A stretch of 64,000 nucleotides of DNA from assembly GCA_016787525.1 (NCBI GenBank), contig JAEUUP010000015.1:102144-166143 (forward strand), given 5' to 3'. The notes under the pieces are model-generated. The model had not been told where the DNA came from. It ran no database searches and saw only the letters and a program-made list of their open reading frames with translations. Below are positions 8,512 through 18,347 of this stretch, one piece after another; within the stretch, counting starts at the first letter, position 1; every line of letters starts with the position of its first letter. The position numbers and the translations under genes were made by a program. The DNA is from Saprospiraceae bacterium. GTDB lineage: Bacteria > Bacteroidota > Bacteroidia > Chitinophagales > Saprospiraceae.

Positions 8512-10245
8512 TTAATAGCCAGGATTTTGTTTTAAAGCACCTTTGTGCAAGTCAATCTGAGCTTGCGGAATAGGTTGATATTTTGCAGTAGCTTTGTAAG
8601 TAGCACCGCCCAATGCAGAAGTCAATAATTTACCTTCATAGTTCAAATAAGCTGACAATTCTGTTGCATCTGTACCCCAACGAGCGAGGTCAAACAGACG
8701 GTGACCTTCACCAGACAACTCTAATTTGCGCTCGAAACGAATCGCTTTGCGAGCGGCATCTTTGTCTGCAAATGCAGTATAGTTGTTGATGACATAGTTA
8801 GCAGCATCAGCACCATTTTTCTTAACACGACCGTCTGGATTTGCGGCACGTGTGCGAACCAAGTTCACATATTCCAATGCTTTTGCCAAAGTACCGACCT
8901 CTGCTTCGCATTCAGCTGCCATCAAAAGAACGTCTGCGAAACGGATGATACAATAGTTCATAGCTGCATAGCCACGAGTCCAAGAGCTACCGTCAGTCAA
9001 AGAACCTTCTTGAGACTTGTAGTAGATGAATTTTTTAGGTGAATAAGGACCTGCATAAGATTGGTCACGAATCCAGTCAAAGCCAGGGTGGTCTTTCCAG
9101 TCAAGATAAGGGATGCCACGGCGACCGATTGAGTGGTCAATACGTGGGTCAAGACGACCTGCATCTGGTGTAAATGCTGCTGTTGAAGACAAACCTTGGT
9201 CAGTTTTTAACTGGTTAGCTGTTGAGTTGTAAGACTCGTCGAGCAAAGGTAAGCCTGCTGCATCTGTACGGAATGCGTTAGCCAAAGCAAAACTTGGTTG
9301 GAAGAAACCACAGCAGTTACCTGGACCACCTGCACCTGTGTTGTATGGATAGTTCAAGTCGTCGAACCAGTTTGAGTTGTTAGTACTACCTGTGTTTGCT
9401 GCTGATTGGATAGCGAACACTGACTCAGCGTGGTTGTCATTAGCTGCATTGAAAACATCAGCATATTTTGGCAACAAAGCGTATTTTTTACCATTAGCTG
9501 TTTTACCATTAGCGATAACAGCATCGAATACTGTTTTAGCTTCTGAGTATTTCTTTTGGAACAAAAGGCATTTTGCGTAGTAAGCACCTGCGGCCCATTT
9601 GTTGGCACGACCTGCTGCACCTTGTGTTTCAGGTAAGTTTTCGTAAGCAAATTTCAAATCTGCTTCGATTTTAGGCCACAAATCTGCATCGTTAGTGATG
9701 CTTGAAGCAGTTGTTTCGTCAGTGCTTTCATCAACATAAGGAGTGTTGTTGAAAATCTTTTTCAACTCAAAATAAAAGTGACCACGCAAGAAACGGGCTT
9801 CACCAGCCAAACGTTTTTGGTCGTCTGCTGACACGTCTGCTGGTGCTTTTTTCAAGATACGCAATACGTTGTTCGCACGAGCGATACCTTCGTATTTTGG
9901 TTTGTAAGTATCGTGAATATCACCGTTCGTTGCTGTTGATTCGTAACGTTGGATTGGGTTGATGGCTGTGTAGTCACCTGCGTTAGTACCTTTGTTGGCT
10001 TCGCCACCGCAAATACTACCAAATACCCAGTTGTTCGATGAACCCAAACGAGAAAAACCATTACCACTTAACATCGCATAAGAACCAATCAAAAGACCTT
10101 CCAAACCCGCTTTGCTTGCCAAAGAGGCTTCTGAAAGCTGACCTGCGGGTTGAACTTCAAGGAAACTGTCTTTACAAGATACAACGACTAAAACAGCGAG
10201 CAATCCTGTAACGATTAAGGTTTTAAAATTCAATATTTTTTTCAT
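8512..10245 (-). CDS. SusD/RagB-family outer-membrane nutrient-binding lipoprotein
   Basis: The start at 10245 gives a lipoprotein signal (MKKILNFKTLIVTGLLAV, Cys in VVVSCKDSFLEVQP); the longer open frame upstream is untranslated leader. The N-terminal SusD-like domain (TPR-like helices, AGEARFLRGHFYFEL near 180-190) and the C-terminal RagB/SusD half (NYCIIRFADVLLMAAECEAE, FERKLELSGEGHRLFDLARW, YQPIPQAQIDLHKGALKQNPGY) are intact. It forms the lid of a TonB-dependent importer with the SusC encoded 178 nt upstream. The intervening gap carries a motif-pair hairpin that could lower or separate its expression. No uptake-like motif lies inside this gene. Confidence 0.95.
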   Translation of the reverse strand: MKKILNFKTLIVTGLLAVLVVVSCKDSFLEVQPAGQLSEASLASKAGLEGLLIGSYAMLSGNGFSRLGSSNNWVFGSICGGEANKGTNAGDYTAINPIQRYESTATNGDIHDTYKPKYEGIARANNVLRILKKAPADVSADDQKRLAGEARFLRGHFYFELKKIFNNTPYVDESTDETTASSITNDADLWPKIEADLKFAYENLPETQGAAGRANKWAAGAYYAKCLLFQKKYSEAKTVFDAVIANGKTANGKKYALLPKYADVFNAANDNHAESVFAIQSAANTGSTNNSNWFDDLNYPYNTGAGGPGNCCGFFQPSFALANAFRTDAAGLPLLDESYNSTANQLKTDQGLSSTAAFTPDAGRLDPRIDHSIGRRGIPYLDWKDHPGFDWIRDQSYAGPYSPKKFIYYKSQEGSLTDGSSWTRGYAAMNYCIIRFADVLLMAAECEAEVGTLAKALEYVNLVRTRAANPDGRVKKNGADAANYVINNYTAFADKDAARKAIRFERKLELSGEGHRLFDLARWGTDATELSAYLNYEGKLLTSALGGATYKATAKYQPIPQAQIDLHKGALKQNPGY

Positions 10246-10297
10246 TTTACTAATTATTAAATTTTTGAAAAAAATCAATAATAAAAGATTTTTAGAG

Positions 10298-10332
10298 ACC
10301 CCCTCAGTATTTACTGAATTTACTGAGGGGGT
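10298..10332. terminator. Facing motif pair (hairpin) between susC and susD
   Basis: ACCCCCTCAGTA at 10298-10309 pairs with TACTGAGGGGGT at 10321-10332 across an 11-nt loop. A T-run follows on the plus strand and an AT-rich tract on the minus strand. It sits in the susC-susD intercistronic gap and could act as an attenuator or as an mRNA-stabilising end. Confidence 0.6.
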
Positions 10333-10423
10333 GTTTTTTAGTTTGAGAATGACATAAGATTGTAAATGACTGTCGCTAAAGGCTTCAAAAATAAACAACC
10401 ATTAATCATTATTCTTCAATTAA

Positions 10424-13400
10424 TTAGAAACCTACGCTCAAACCAACAGTTACACTTCTTGTCAAAGGATAGTTGCCGATGTCAATACCGAAGTTTGAGT
10501 CAGCTGCACCGCCTACGGCAGGGTCTAAGCCTTTGTATTTAGTGATAGTGAACAAGTTGTTCGTAGAGGCGTTGATTCTTGCGCGTTTCACACCGATTTT
10601 GCTCAACAATGTGCTTGGTAAGTTGTAGCCAATTGAGATGTATTGCATACGCAAATAAGAACCGTCTTCAACATACCAAGAGTTAGAAGCACCGTTTGTA
10701 CTTTCGTTAGATGCTTGTTCGAAGATAGGTGCTTGTGGATTTGTATTTGATGGTGTCCAAGAATCTTTTACGCGTTCTGCAATGGCTGCACCTTTGAATG
10801 AACCGTAGAAGTCCGTGTACCATTTAGAGAAGTTGTAGATTTTGTTACCAAGTGAAGAATACAAATAAGTGCTGATTTCGAGATTCTTGTAAGTAACAGT
10901 CAAAGTCAAACCACCTGTGAACTTAGGCACTGGGCTACCGATGAATGTACGGTCAGCAGCGTCAATTTTACCATCAGGAACGCCTGTCAATTGACCTTTT
11001 GCGTCATAACCATTATTGTCTTCGTATTTGAAACGACCGATGCCTGCACCTGGTTGTTTAGATTTAGTTGCTTCGTCAGCAGTTTGGAAGTAACCAATCA
11101 TTTTGTAACCGAAGAAAGCAGAGATAGATTGACCTACTTGGTTGCGGATAGGAGATACACCACGGAAAGTAGGGCCATCGAAGTAAGTCACGTTTGCCTC
11201 AGGAGCCAAACTTGTGATTTCGTTTTTCAACCAGCTACCGTTCAAGATAGCTTCGTATTTCCAATCGCCTACGATTTTACCGCGGCTTGTGATACCTAAG
11301 TCAATACCTTCATTCAACATGTTTGCCAAGTTGATGGCAGGAACAGAAGCTGAAGCACCTACGATAGCAGGTAATTGCAAGTTATACAACAAACCTTCAG
11401 TTTGTTTGCGCCACAACTCAACAGTGATGTCTAAATTACCTTTCAACAAAGTTGCATCTGCACCTACGTTAGAAGTGACAGCTGTTTCCCATTGTGCATT
11501 CGGGTTACCGATACGTGTACGATAGAAACCACCAACTACACCACTGTTAGAACCTGTGATGTCATAAGAAGAAGCACCTACACTACCACCAAACAAACTG
11601 TATTGGTTGTTCGGGTTAACGTTGTTTGAGTTACCCATTTTACCCCAACCTGCACGCAATTTCAAATCTTGGAAGATAGATTGGTTTTTCATGAAATCTT
11701 CACCTGTTATACGCCAGCCTAAGCCAACCGCAGGGAATACACCTGTACGACTGTTTGCACCGAAACGAGAAGAAGCATCACGACGGATGATACCTGTCAA
11801 CTGGTATTTGTCTTTGAATGAATAGTTCAAACGACCAAATGTTGAGTAAAAGTTTACAGTAGCAGGGATGTTACTGCTCACGTTTTTACCCGCAGCTTGT
11901 ACAGTACCTAAAGTCACATATGTTGGGTCAGTAGAGAATGGATTGATACCTGATGCATCAATATTTCTACCTTTACCAGTATTCAAGGCTTCCAAACCAA
12001 CTAACACGTCAACTGAATGGTCGCCGAATTTTTTAGTATAGTTAGCTGTATTTGTCAAAGACCATGCTAAGCCATAACCTGCACCTTCGCCGAATGCAAA
12101 GCTCGCATTGTTTTCAGAGTTTTCATACTGCAAACGTGAGTAGTATTTGTAGTATGAGTTTTGCAAACGACCGCCCAAGTTAGAGCGCAAACGCAAACCA
12201 GGGATAACGTCCAACTCAGCGTAGATGTTACCAAAGCCAATCATACGGAAGTTGTTGTCGTTCAACTGACCTGTACGGTTTGCAACAGGGTTACGTGGGT
12301 TGTTGAAACCACCCGCTGTTGTACCTGCCCAACCACCAAACTCGTCGTAAACAGGGATGATAGAAGGCATACGGAAGGCTTGAAGGATGTCGTTTTCGTC
12401 AGCAGCTACACCGCGACCACCGTCACCACCACCTTGACCAACGATTGACAAATAAGTGAACTGCAAGTTTTCACCTATACGCAAGTTTTTAGTCAAATCG
12501 AACTCAGAGTTTGCACGGAAATTGTAACGTTTGAAGCTGTTACCCATCAAAATACCCAATTGGTCTTGCAAACCAACACCAATATAGTATTGGCTGTTTT
12601 CAGAACCACCTGAGAAACCTAAGCTGTGGCGTTGCAATGACGCAGGGCGAGTAATCGCATCGTACCAGTCAGTACCAGCTCTGTTTGATCTGATAACTTG
12701 GTAGACAGGGCCAGCTGCTGAATTGACATTGTATTTTGCTTTTTCAGCCGTCAAATCTACAGTACCTGTGATAGATGCACCATTGTTGCCACCAACTTTC
12801 AAAAATTCAGGAATTGTACCTTTATTTGAAGCTGTCAAAACACCGAATTGCGGATGCGAATAGCTGAAAGTTGTACCATTAGCAGCAGCTGTGTTTTTCT
12901 CACCAATCCATGTCCACTCCAAAAAGTCAGTAGGATTCAACATTGCTTGACCTTTACCTGGGTCAGTTGAACCATAGACACCATCGTAAGACACCTCCAT
13001 TTTTTTAGATTTGCGAGAACCTCTTTTGGTTGTGTAAACGATAACGCCTGCCGCAGCACGCGCACCATAGATAGAAGCTGTTGCAGCGTCTTTCAAAACA
13101 GTCACTGACTCAATGTCATCTGGTGACAAGAAATCAGTAGAAACCGCAGGCGTACCATCAATGATGATAAGTGGCTCGTTACCGCCAAAAGAACCGAAAC
13201 CACGTACACGTATAATACTACTTGTACCTGGCTGACCATTAGTGATAACTGTCAAACCTGAAACGCGACCTTGCAATTGCTGCTCAACGTTACCAGAAGG
13301 GACGGCTTTGATTTCACGAGGTTTAACAGTCGAAACCGCACCTACAGTTTGACGGCGTGTACCATCAATACCATAACCTGTTACAACCACCTCTTGAAGT

Positions 13401-13720
13401 GTTGAAATGTCTTCAACCAAAGTGATGTCAATTGTGTTTTGTGCGCCTAAAGCTACTTCCTGAGTTGTGTAACCCACTGCCGAGTAAACCAACGTTAAGT
13501 TGTCCCCTTTCACCGCCAGTGAATAGTTACCGTCACCATCTGTTGCAGTACCTGTTGTCGTGCCTTTGATGACAACACTTGCTCCAGGAATCGGACCGCC
13601 TGCGTCACTCACTTTACCCGTAATTGTACGTTGGGCAGTCAGTGAATTAAGACCCGCAAACAGCAGGAATAGCCAAACTACCCCTAACTTTTTGGGTAGT
13701 GTGTAGAGCTTTTGATTCAT
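10424..13720 (-). CDS. SusC/RagA-family TonB-linked outer-membrane transporter
   Basis: About 1098 residues. The start at 13720 (MNQKLYTLPKKLGVVW) gives a signal peptide ending near LNSLTAQ; the in-frame ATG 60 nt upstream has no signal character. Domains in order: carboxypeptidase-D-like beta sandwich (RTITGKVSDAGGPIPGASVVIKG), TonB plug with QEVVVTGYG, the SusC-type segment VSGLTVITNGQPG...IRVRGFGSFGGNEPLIIIDG and DIESVTVLKDAATASIYGARAAAGVI, then a 22-strand-type barrel ending YPLTRSVTVGLSVGF with a terminal Phe. It imports an oligomeric ligand using TonB energy with the downstream SusD. The absence of glycoside hydrolases beside it, and the CRTAC1-like and haloperoxidase neighbours, suggest the ligand may not be an ordinary glycan. 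No uptake-like motif inside. Confidence 0.95.
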   Translation of the reverse strand: MNQKLYTLPKKLGVVWLFLLFAGLNSLTAQRTITGKVSDAGGPIPGASVVIKGTTTGTATDGDGNYSLAVKGDNLTLVYSAVGYTTQEVALGAQNTIDITLVEDISTLQEVVVTGYGIDGTRRQTVGAVSTVKPREIKAVPSGNVEQQLQGRVSGLTVITNGQPGTSSIIRVRGFGSFGGNEPLIIIDGTPAVSTDFLSPDDIESVTVLKDAATASIYGARAAAGVIVYTTKRGSRKSKKMEVSYDGVYGSTDPGKGQAMLNPTDFLEWTWIGEKNTAAANGTTFSYSHPQFGVLTASNKGTIPEFLKVGGNNGASITGTVDLTAEKAKYNVNSAAGPVYQVIRSNRAGTDWYDAITRPASLQRHSLGFSGGSENSQYYIGVGLQDQLGILMGNSFKRYNFRANSEFDLTKNLRIGENLQFTYLSIVGQGGGDGGRGVAADENDILQAFRMPSIIPVYDEFGGWAGTTAGGFNNPRNPVANRTGQLNDNNFRMIGFGNIYAELDVIPGLRLRSNLGGRLQNSYYKYYSRLQYENSENNASFAFGEGAGYGLAWSLTNTANYTKKFGDHSVDVLVGLEALNTGKGRNIDASGINPFSTDPTYVTLGTVQAAGKNVSSNIPATVNFYSTFGRLNYSFKDKYQLTGIIRRDASSRFGANSRTGVFPAVGLGWRITGEDFMKNQSIFQDLKLRAGWGKMGNSNNVNPNNQYSLFGGSVGASSYDITGSNSGVVGGFYRTRIGNPNAQWETAVTSNVGADATLLKGNLDITVELWRKQTEGLLYNLQLPAIVGASASVPAINLANMLNEGIDLGITSRGKIVGDWKYEAILNGSWLKNEITSLAPEANVTYFDGPTFRGVSPIRNQVGQSISAFFGYKMIGYFQTADEATKSKQPGAGIGRFKYEDNNGYDAKGQLTGVPDGKIDAADRTFIGSPVPKFTGGLTLTVTYKNLEISTYLYSSLGNKIYNFSKWYTDFYGSFKGAAIAERVKDSWTPSNTNPQAPIFEQASNESTNGASNSWYVEDGSYLRMQYISIGYNLPSTLLSKIGVKRARINASTNNLFTITKYKGLDPAVGGAADSNFGIDIGNYPLTRSVTVGLSVGF

Positions 13721-14096
13721 AATTCTAAAGAGTTTAGTTAAAAAAATATGATAAAAACATTCCAGTTGTTGAAAGCTCACTTTGATACAAAGTGTGTTTA
13801 TCGCACTAAGGTAAAAAGGTTTTTCGTATTGTCATCATGTTCTTTGTCATTTTTTTATTTTGTACGAAAACGTTTTCGGTTAAATAAAAATTTGAAAACG
13901 CTCTAAGTTGTCAAGATGACACCTTTGCTCTAATCCAAATCGAGATTATCTTTAACAGACTAATACTATTTTATCTCTTTATAACACTAATTGGTCTATC
14001 TTTTGAAAAATGATTCTACGTTTCTTCTTTTTTCTTCAAAAAAATTTATCCTTTCCACTACTTTTGCCCAATTGACGGCAAAACTTTTTTATCACA
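13721..14096. promoter_or_regulatory. Divergent control region between susC and the AraC gene
   Basis: A 376-bp AT-rich gap. It contains the LacI-type palindrome at 13865-13878 and, for the AraC gene, a TAnnTTTG box (TACTTTTG, 14059-14066) 30 nt before the ATG, without a clear upstream TTG. I could not place a convincing susC promoter. Confidence 0.5.
13865..13878. promoter_or_regulatory. LacI/CcpA-type palindromic operator
   Basis: CGAAAACGTTTTCG, a perfect 14-bp palindrome with the central CG typical of LacI-family sites. The same 14-mer recurs upstream of uxuA (16626-16639). It lies 145 bp from the susC start and 219 bp from the AraC start, so susC repression is the more natural reading. 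Confidence 0.7.
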
Positions 14097-14984
14097 ATGA
14101 GTGAATTTTATAGAGAAATAACATCACTGACTTCTTTCGACTGCTTCACGATTTTTTCAAGAGAAAAGAAAGACTTTGATTTCCCAATTCATCACCACGA
14201 AGAATTTGAACTCAATCTTATCCTACACGGCAAAGGTGTCAAACGCATCGTCGGCAACCACATTGGGGTCATTGACGATGCCGAATTGGTACTCGTGGGC
14301 AGTCATTTGCCTCATGCTTGGTTCACTCATCAATATCAATGGACAGAAGGGCTGCCGCTGATTTATGAAGTCACCATACAGTTTCACAAAGACCTATTCG
14401 ACGAAAAGCTGCTGCAACGCAATCAACTGACCTTTATCAAAGCACTTTTTAAAAAAGCAGAGCAGGGTATCTTATTCTCTAAAGAAACAACCTTAAACAT
14501 CCGTGAACGCATCGAGAACCTATCCAAAATCAACGGTTTCCTCTCTGTCCTAGAACTTATGTCTATATTGCATGAATTGTCTATATCGCCAAATGCAATA
14601 AGTCTTTCAAGCAATACATTTCAAAATGACGAGACTCTACGATTCAATAGCCGCCGATTAGAAACGGTATTTACTTATATGCAAACTCATTTTCAAGAAG
14701 ATATACCCCTCAGTAAAGTGGCACAATTGGCAGGTATGACCGAAGTTTCGTTCAGTCGTTTCATTAAAAAGCGGACAGGTCGGACATTTGTTGAGAGTCT
14801 CAACGATGTACGATTGGGTCATGCCGCACGTATGTTGATTGAAACAACACACACCATTGCAGAGATTGCCTACAACAACGGTTTCAACAATCTTTCTTAT
14901 TTCAACCGCATCTTTAAAAACAAACATGGCATCACACCTAAAGAGTTTAGAGAAAGTTACAGCGGTACAAAGACGTTTATTTAA
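14097..14984 (+). CDS. AraC-family transcriptional regulator with N-terminal cupin
   Basis: 295 residues. An N-terminal cupin-like sensor (FPIHHHEEFELNLILHGKGVKRIVG near 30-55, then LVLVGSHLPHAW) is followed by a C-terminal pair of AraC helix-turn-helix motifs (IPLSKVAQLAGMTEVSFSRFIKKRTG and TIAEIAYNNGFNNLSYFNRIFKNKHGITPKEFR). Regulators of this build usually bind a sugar or sugar acid and activate adjacent catabolic genes. It is transcribed away from susC and toward uxuA, which is convergent with it, so both are candidate targets. The motif copy at 14706-14714 encodes PLS in the first recognition-helix region. The family is certain; the ligand is unknown. Confidence 0.92.
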   Translation: MSEFYREITSLTSFDCFTIFSREKKDFDFPIHHHEEFELNLILHGKGVKRIVGNHIGVIDDAELVLVGSHLPHAWFTHQYQWTEGLPLIYEVTIQFHKDLFDEKLLQRNQLTFIKALFKKAEQGILFSKETTLNIRERIENLSKINGFLSVLELMSILHELSISPNAISLSSNTFQNDETLRFNSRRLETVFTYMQTHFQEDIPLSKVAQLAGMTEVSFSRFIKKRTGRTFVESLNDVRLGHAARMLIETTHTIAEIAYNNGFNNLSYFNRIFKNKHGITPKEFRESYSGTKTFI

Positions 14985-14990
14985 AAAAAA

Positions 14991-15033
14991 ATGGAAAATG
15001 AAAAATACCCCCTCAGTATTTTCCACTTTCCAT
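14991..15033 (+). terminator. Hairpin after the AraC gene with a motif in its loop
   Basis: An imperfect 17-bp stem (14991-15007 with 15017-15033) carries CCCCTCAGT (15009-15017) at its loop and is followed by TTATAGTTTTTT. Its position right after the stop fits an intrinsic terminator. Confidence 0.5.
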
Positions 15034-15177
15034 TTATAGTTTTTTATGCCGAATGCATAAAGATTAAGCTCTACTATTAAGTTCTGTAAATCTCAGTTAG
15101 TTGAATCTTGACAAATATGAACAAACCTTTGGAAACTCTTTTAAAACTTATCGCTCACTGTTTCTCGCTGCGCTCGA

Positions 15178-15361
15178 AATGCGTGCGATTAAAAGGATTT
15201 TTCAGAGTGCATGTCAGTTTTGCCTCGTTAATGAGGCAAAACTGACATGCACTCTATAAAAATTCTTTTTGTACGCTTTTTTCTGCTTGTCCAAAGGGAC
15301 TCCTTTGGAGCAGAAAAACAGTCAGTAATTGTCGTTTTAAGTTTTAAAACAGTTTCTTAGC
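15178..15361. repeat. Dispersed hairpin repeat, family B (copy 1)
   Basis: The core is a perfect palindrome at 15205-15256: 23-nt arms, 6-nt loop, ends AGAGTGC/GCACTCT. It is followed by a smaller stem (CCAAAGG-GACT-CCTTTGG) and a conserved tail ending AGTTTTAAAACAGTTTCTTA. A second copy lies at 30792-30974; there the middle of the arms differs but both sides changed together. A tail-only relative lies at 34311-34386. No ORF. It resembles REP- or MITE-like palindromic units or a structured RNA. Bases 15034-15177 to the left hold nothing I recognise except CTCACTGTTTCTCGCT, related to sequence beside repeat A. Confidence 0.85.
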
Positions 15362-15377
15362 TTTTATCATCAAAAGC

Positions 15378-16547
15378 TTATAAAGACCTTGCAATGCCTA
15401 ACTCCAATCCCCTCAATTCAGCCAAACCACGCAAACGTCCAATCGCTGAATAACCAGGATAAGTGGTTTTCTTCAAATCATCCAGCATTTGATGACCATG
15501 GTCAGGGCGCATAGGAATAGATACATCGCGCCGACGCATAACTTTTACCAATTCTTTGACAACAGCATACATATCTGTGTCACCATCTAAATGATCAGCT
15601 TCATAGAAATTGCCATTAGCATCACGTTTGGTGTTGCGAAGATGTAAAAAGTGAATATGATCACCTAAGCGTTGAATCATACCAACTAAATCATTGTCTG
15701 GTCGAACACCATATGAGCCTGTACAAAAGCACAAACCGTTGGCAGGACTGGGCGCAGCGTTCAATAAATCAATGGCATCTTGTTCTGTACTAACTATTCG
15801 CGGCAAGCCTAAGATAGGATAGGGTGGGTCATCTGGGTGAATCGCCATCTTCAATCCTACTGCCTCTGCCACAGGTACAACTTCACGTAAGAAATGAAAC
15901 AGATGCGCTTTTAGCTTAGTCGCATCAATGTGTTCATAGTTTTTTAGAGCTGATAGAATCTGCTCTACCGTAAAACGCTCTTCGCTACCGGGTAAACCCA
16001 AAAGGGCATTGTTGAATAATGTTTGTTTTTCGGTTTCTGTCATTGTTTCAAGGCGGGTTTGAGCTGCCGCTATCTCCCCCTCAGTATAATCAGCCGATGC
16101 ATGAGGTCTTTGCAACAAAAACAAATCAAATGCTACGAATGCGGCCTTCTCGAAATACAAAGCCTTTGAACCATCGGGCATAGTATAATAAATCTCTGTG
16201 CGCATCCAATCTAAAATGGGCATGAAGTTATAGGTCACAACCTTCAAACCACATTCTGCGACGTTGCGCAGACTGATTTTATAGTTTTCTATATATTTTT
16301 CAAAGCCTTCTGTTTGTTTTTTTATGGCTTCATGTACAGGTAGGCTTTCGATGACCGTCCATGTCATGCCTGCGGCTTCAACGGCTTCACGACGTTTGTT
16401 AATTTCTTCAATTGTCCAGACATCACCCACAGCAATATGGTGCAATGCTGTCACAACACCCGTACAACCCGATTGACGAATGTCTGACAAACTCACTGGG
16501 TCATTAGGCCCGTACCAACGCATGGTATGTTCCATACTATTTTTCAT
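15378..16547 (-). CDS. uxuA: Mannonate dehydratase
   Basis: Dehydrates D-mannonate to 2-keto-3-deoxygluconate in hexuronate (glucuronate) breakdown. The length of 389 residues matches enterobacterial UxuA (about 394). The N-terminus [16 protein letters not shown] is almost that of E. coli UxuA, so the true start may be the ATG at 16535 rather than 16547. Metal and substrate blocks are visible: [36 protein letters not shown] and [11 protein letters not shown]. The enzyme is cytoplasmic. It would use glucuronate released by the GH67 alpha-glucuronidase at 41.4 kb after conversion via fructuronate; uxaC and uxuB are not in the window. The LacI-type operator at 16626-16639 lies 79 bp upstream. 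Confidence 0.95.
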   Translation of the reverse strand: MKNSMEHTMRWYGPNDPVSLSDIRQSGCTGVVTALHHIAVGDVWTIEEINKRREAVEAAGMTWTVIESLPVHEAIKKQTEGFEKYIENYKISLRNVAECGLKVVTYNFMPILDWMRTEIYYTMPDGSKALYFEKAAFVAFDLFLLQRPHASADYTEGEIAAAQTRLETMTETEKQTLFNNALLGLPGSEERFTVEQILSALKNYEHIDATKLKAHLFHFLREVVPVAEAVGLKMAIHPDDPPYPILGLPRIVSTEQDAIDLLNAAPSPANGLCFCTGSYGVRPDNDLVGMIQRLGDHIHFLHLRNTKRDANGNFYEADHLDGDTDMYAVVKELVKVMRRRDVSIPMRPDHGHQMLDDLKKTTYPGYSAIGRLRGLAELRGLELGIARSL

Positions 16548-16625
16548 AGATAATAAGAGATTTACTTCGATTTTTTAAAATTCCCGCAAAATCCGTATTT
16601 TATACAGTATTTTTTCTAAAAAACA

Positions 16626-16639
16626 CGAAAACGTTTTCG
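16626..16639. promoter_or_regulatory. LacI-type operator upstream of uxuA
   Basis: A perfect palindrome CGAAAACGTTTTCG, identical to the one upstream of susC. It lies in the divergent uxuA/GT gap, 79 bp from the uxuA start, and probably controls hexuronate catabolism. Confidence 0.75.
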
Positions 16640-16710
16640 CTTTTTTTAGGGTCTCTGCTAAACTTGTAGCACGAGTTTTTTCCTTTATCGGCATTCTGTT
16701 TTTCATCTTG

Positions 16711-16744
16711 TTTGTCTTTTTATGTCTTGCAGGGTTTATATTTG
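16711..16744 (+). promoter_or_regulatory. Candidate Bacteroidota promoter for the glycosyltransferase gene
   Basis: TTTG (16711-16714), 22 nt, then TATATTTG (16737-16744), matching the Bacteroidota -33/-7 consensus. The ATG is about 65 nt downstream. A second TATATTTG at 16754-16761 could serve instead. Confidence 0.4.
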
Positions 16745-16814
16745 CCGATAGCTTATATTTGCTTAAACTTTTTGCCAATATACTATCCGTCATTACCTAA
16801 TATGCTTTGCCGCT

Positions 16815-18329
16815 ATGAATAATAATACGCGTATCTTAATAGGTTTTATCGCCATCAAGTGTTTATTGCAATTTTTATTGCTCAGTCCTGACTATGATTT
16901 GCATCGCGACGAGTATTTGCACCTCAATCAAGCCAGTCATTTGGCTTGGGGATTTCAGTCTGTGCCACCTTTTACTTCTTGGACTTCTTTCTTGATTCAA
17001 TCTTTGGGCAATTCTGTTTTTTGGGTTAAGTTTTTCCCAACTCTATATGGTGTTTTGACTATTTATATCGTCTGGAAAGCCATCGAAACCTTGAATGGCG
17101 ACCGCTTCGCCTTGATTTTAGGCGCGACTTGTGTATTGTTCTCTGCACTTTTAAGACTCAACACGCTGTATCAACCCAATTCTTTCGATGTCTTGAGTTG
17201 GACGATGCTTTATTTTATATGTCTCAAATATTTTAAGACCGAACAAACAAAATGGCTTATCATCGGCGCAGTTGTTGGCGCAATTGGTTTCTTGAATAAG
17301 TATAATATCGTGTTCCTATTGATGGGCTTTATGCCTGCTGTCTTAGTTTCGGAACAAAGAAAGATGTTTTTGCAACCTCGATTGTATATTGCTTTGCTCA
17401 TTGGCTTAATCATCACAGCTCCTAATCTTTGGTGGCAGTATGCGCATGGCTTTCCTGTTGCGCACCATCTAAAAGAGTTGGCGGATACCCAATTGGTGCA
17501 TGTAGATAGATTGGGTTTTCTGAAATCTCAATTGCTTTTTTATGTGGGTTCGCTATTTGTCATCTTGGGGGCTTTGTATGCTTTGGTCTTCTACAAGCCT
17601 TTTGATAGGTATAGACCCTTTTTCTTTTCGTTCTTTTTTACTTTGGCGGCGTTTCTTTATTTCAAGGCAAAAGACTATTATGCCATTGGTATTTATCCTA
17701 TCTATATCGCATTCGGTTCTGTTTATGTGTCAGAATTATTAAAGAACCGTTGGCAACGATATGGACAAGCCTTAGCGATTGCTCTCCCTTTGCTGCTGTT
17801 TATACCAATCTACCAAGTTGCTTTTCCCAATAAAAGTCCCGAATACATCATTCAACACAACGAGTATTATAAAAAATGGGGTTTATTGCGTTGGGAAGAT
17901 GGCAAAGACCATCTTTTGCCACAAGACTTTGCTGATATGCTGGGCTGGAAGGAGTTAGCCTTTAAGGTGGATAGTATATACGCGACCTTACCTAACCAAA
18001 CGCGTACGCTTATTCTATGCGACAACTACGGTCAAGCAGGTGCAATCAACTACTATACCCATCGAAATTTAAAAGCTGTATCATTCAGTACGGATTATCT
18101 CTATTGGTTCGACCTATCGCATAGGTACGACAATCTAATCAGGATAAAAAGCCGAAGCGATGCCACAGAAGAATTGACCGAATCATCGCCTTTTTTCCAA
18201 AATTCAAGTCTTGCCGATTCTATATCCAATCCCTACGCCCGAGAGGTGGGTACTTTGATATTCGCTTTTACAGGTGCTAAAATAGATATAAGAGAAAGGA
18301 TACAAAATGAGATAGATGAAAAGAAGTGA
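16815..18329 (+). CDS. ArnT/PMT-type membrane glycosyltransferase (GT39/GT83-like)
   Basis: 504 residues with about ten hydrophobic segments in the first 350 residues and a polar C-terminal part probably outside the membrane. The first loop holds DYDLHRDEYLHLNQASHLAWG; the HRDE acidic pair corresponds to the catalytic Asp of C-type glycosyltransferases that use polyprenyl-phosphate sugars. FLNKYNIVFLLMGF and similar blocks are typical of the dolichyl-phosphate-mannose mannosyltransferase/ArnT group. It transfers a sugar from a lipid carrier to an unknown acceptor. It is monocistronic and divergent from uxuA. No uptake-like motif inside. Confidence 0.82.
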   Translation: MNNNTRILIGFIAIKCLLQFLLLSPDYDLHRDEYLHLNQASHLAWGFQSVPPFTSWTSFLIQSLGNSVFWVKFFPTLYGVLTIYIVWKAIETLNGDRFALILGATCVLFSALLRLNTLYQPNSFDVLSWTMLYFICLKYFKTEQTKWLIIGAVVGAIGFLNKYNIVFLLMGFMPAVLVSEQRKMFLQPRLYIALLIGLIITAPNLWWQYAHGFPVAHHLKELADTQLVHVDRLGFLKSQLLFYVGSLFVILGALYALVFYKPFDRYRPFFFSFFFTLAAFLYFKAKDYYAIGIYPIYIAFGSVYVSELLKNRWQRYGQALAIALPLLLFIPIYQVAFPNKSPEYIIQHNEYYKKWGLLRWEDGKDHLLPQDFADMLGWKELAFKVDSIYATLPNQTRTLILCDNYGQAGAINYYTHRNLKAVSFSTDYLYWFDLSHRYDNLIRIKSRSDATEELTESSPFFQNSSLADSISNPYAREVGTLIFAFTGAKIDIRERIQNEIDEKK

Positions 18330-18347
18330 TGGTCAGTAGAGAATCAC

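Noticed and set aside
10246..10398. Longer N-terminus for the first SusD protein
   Set aside because: It would place 51 residues, including the translated motif hairpin, before a good lipoprotein signal peptide.
16575..16793. Minus-strand ORF of 72 codons between uxuA and the glycosyltransferase gene
   Set aside because: It covers the operator and promoters of the divergent gap and its Lys-rich sequence looks random.
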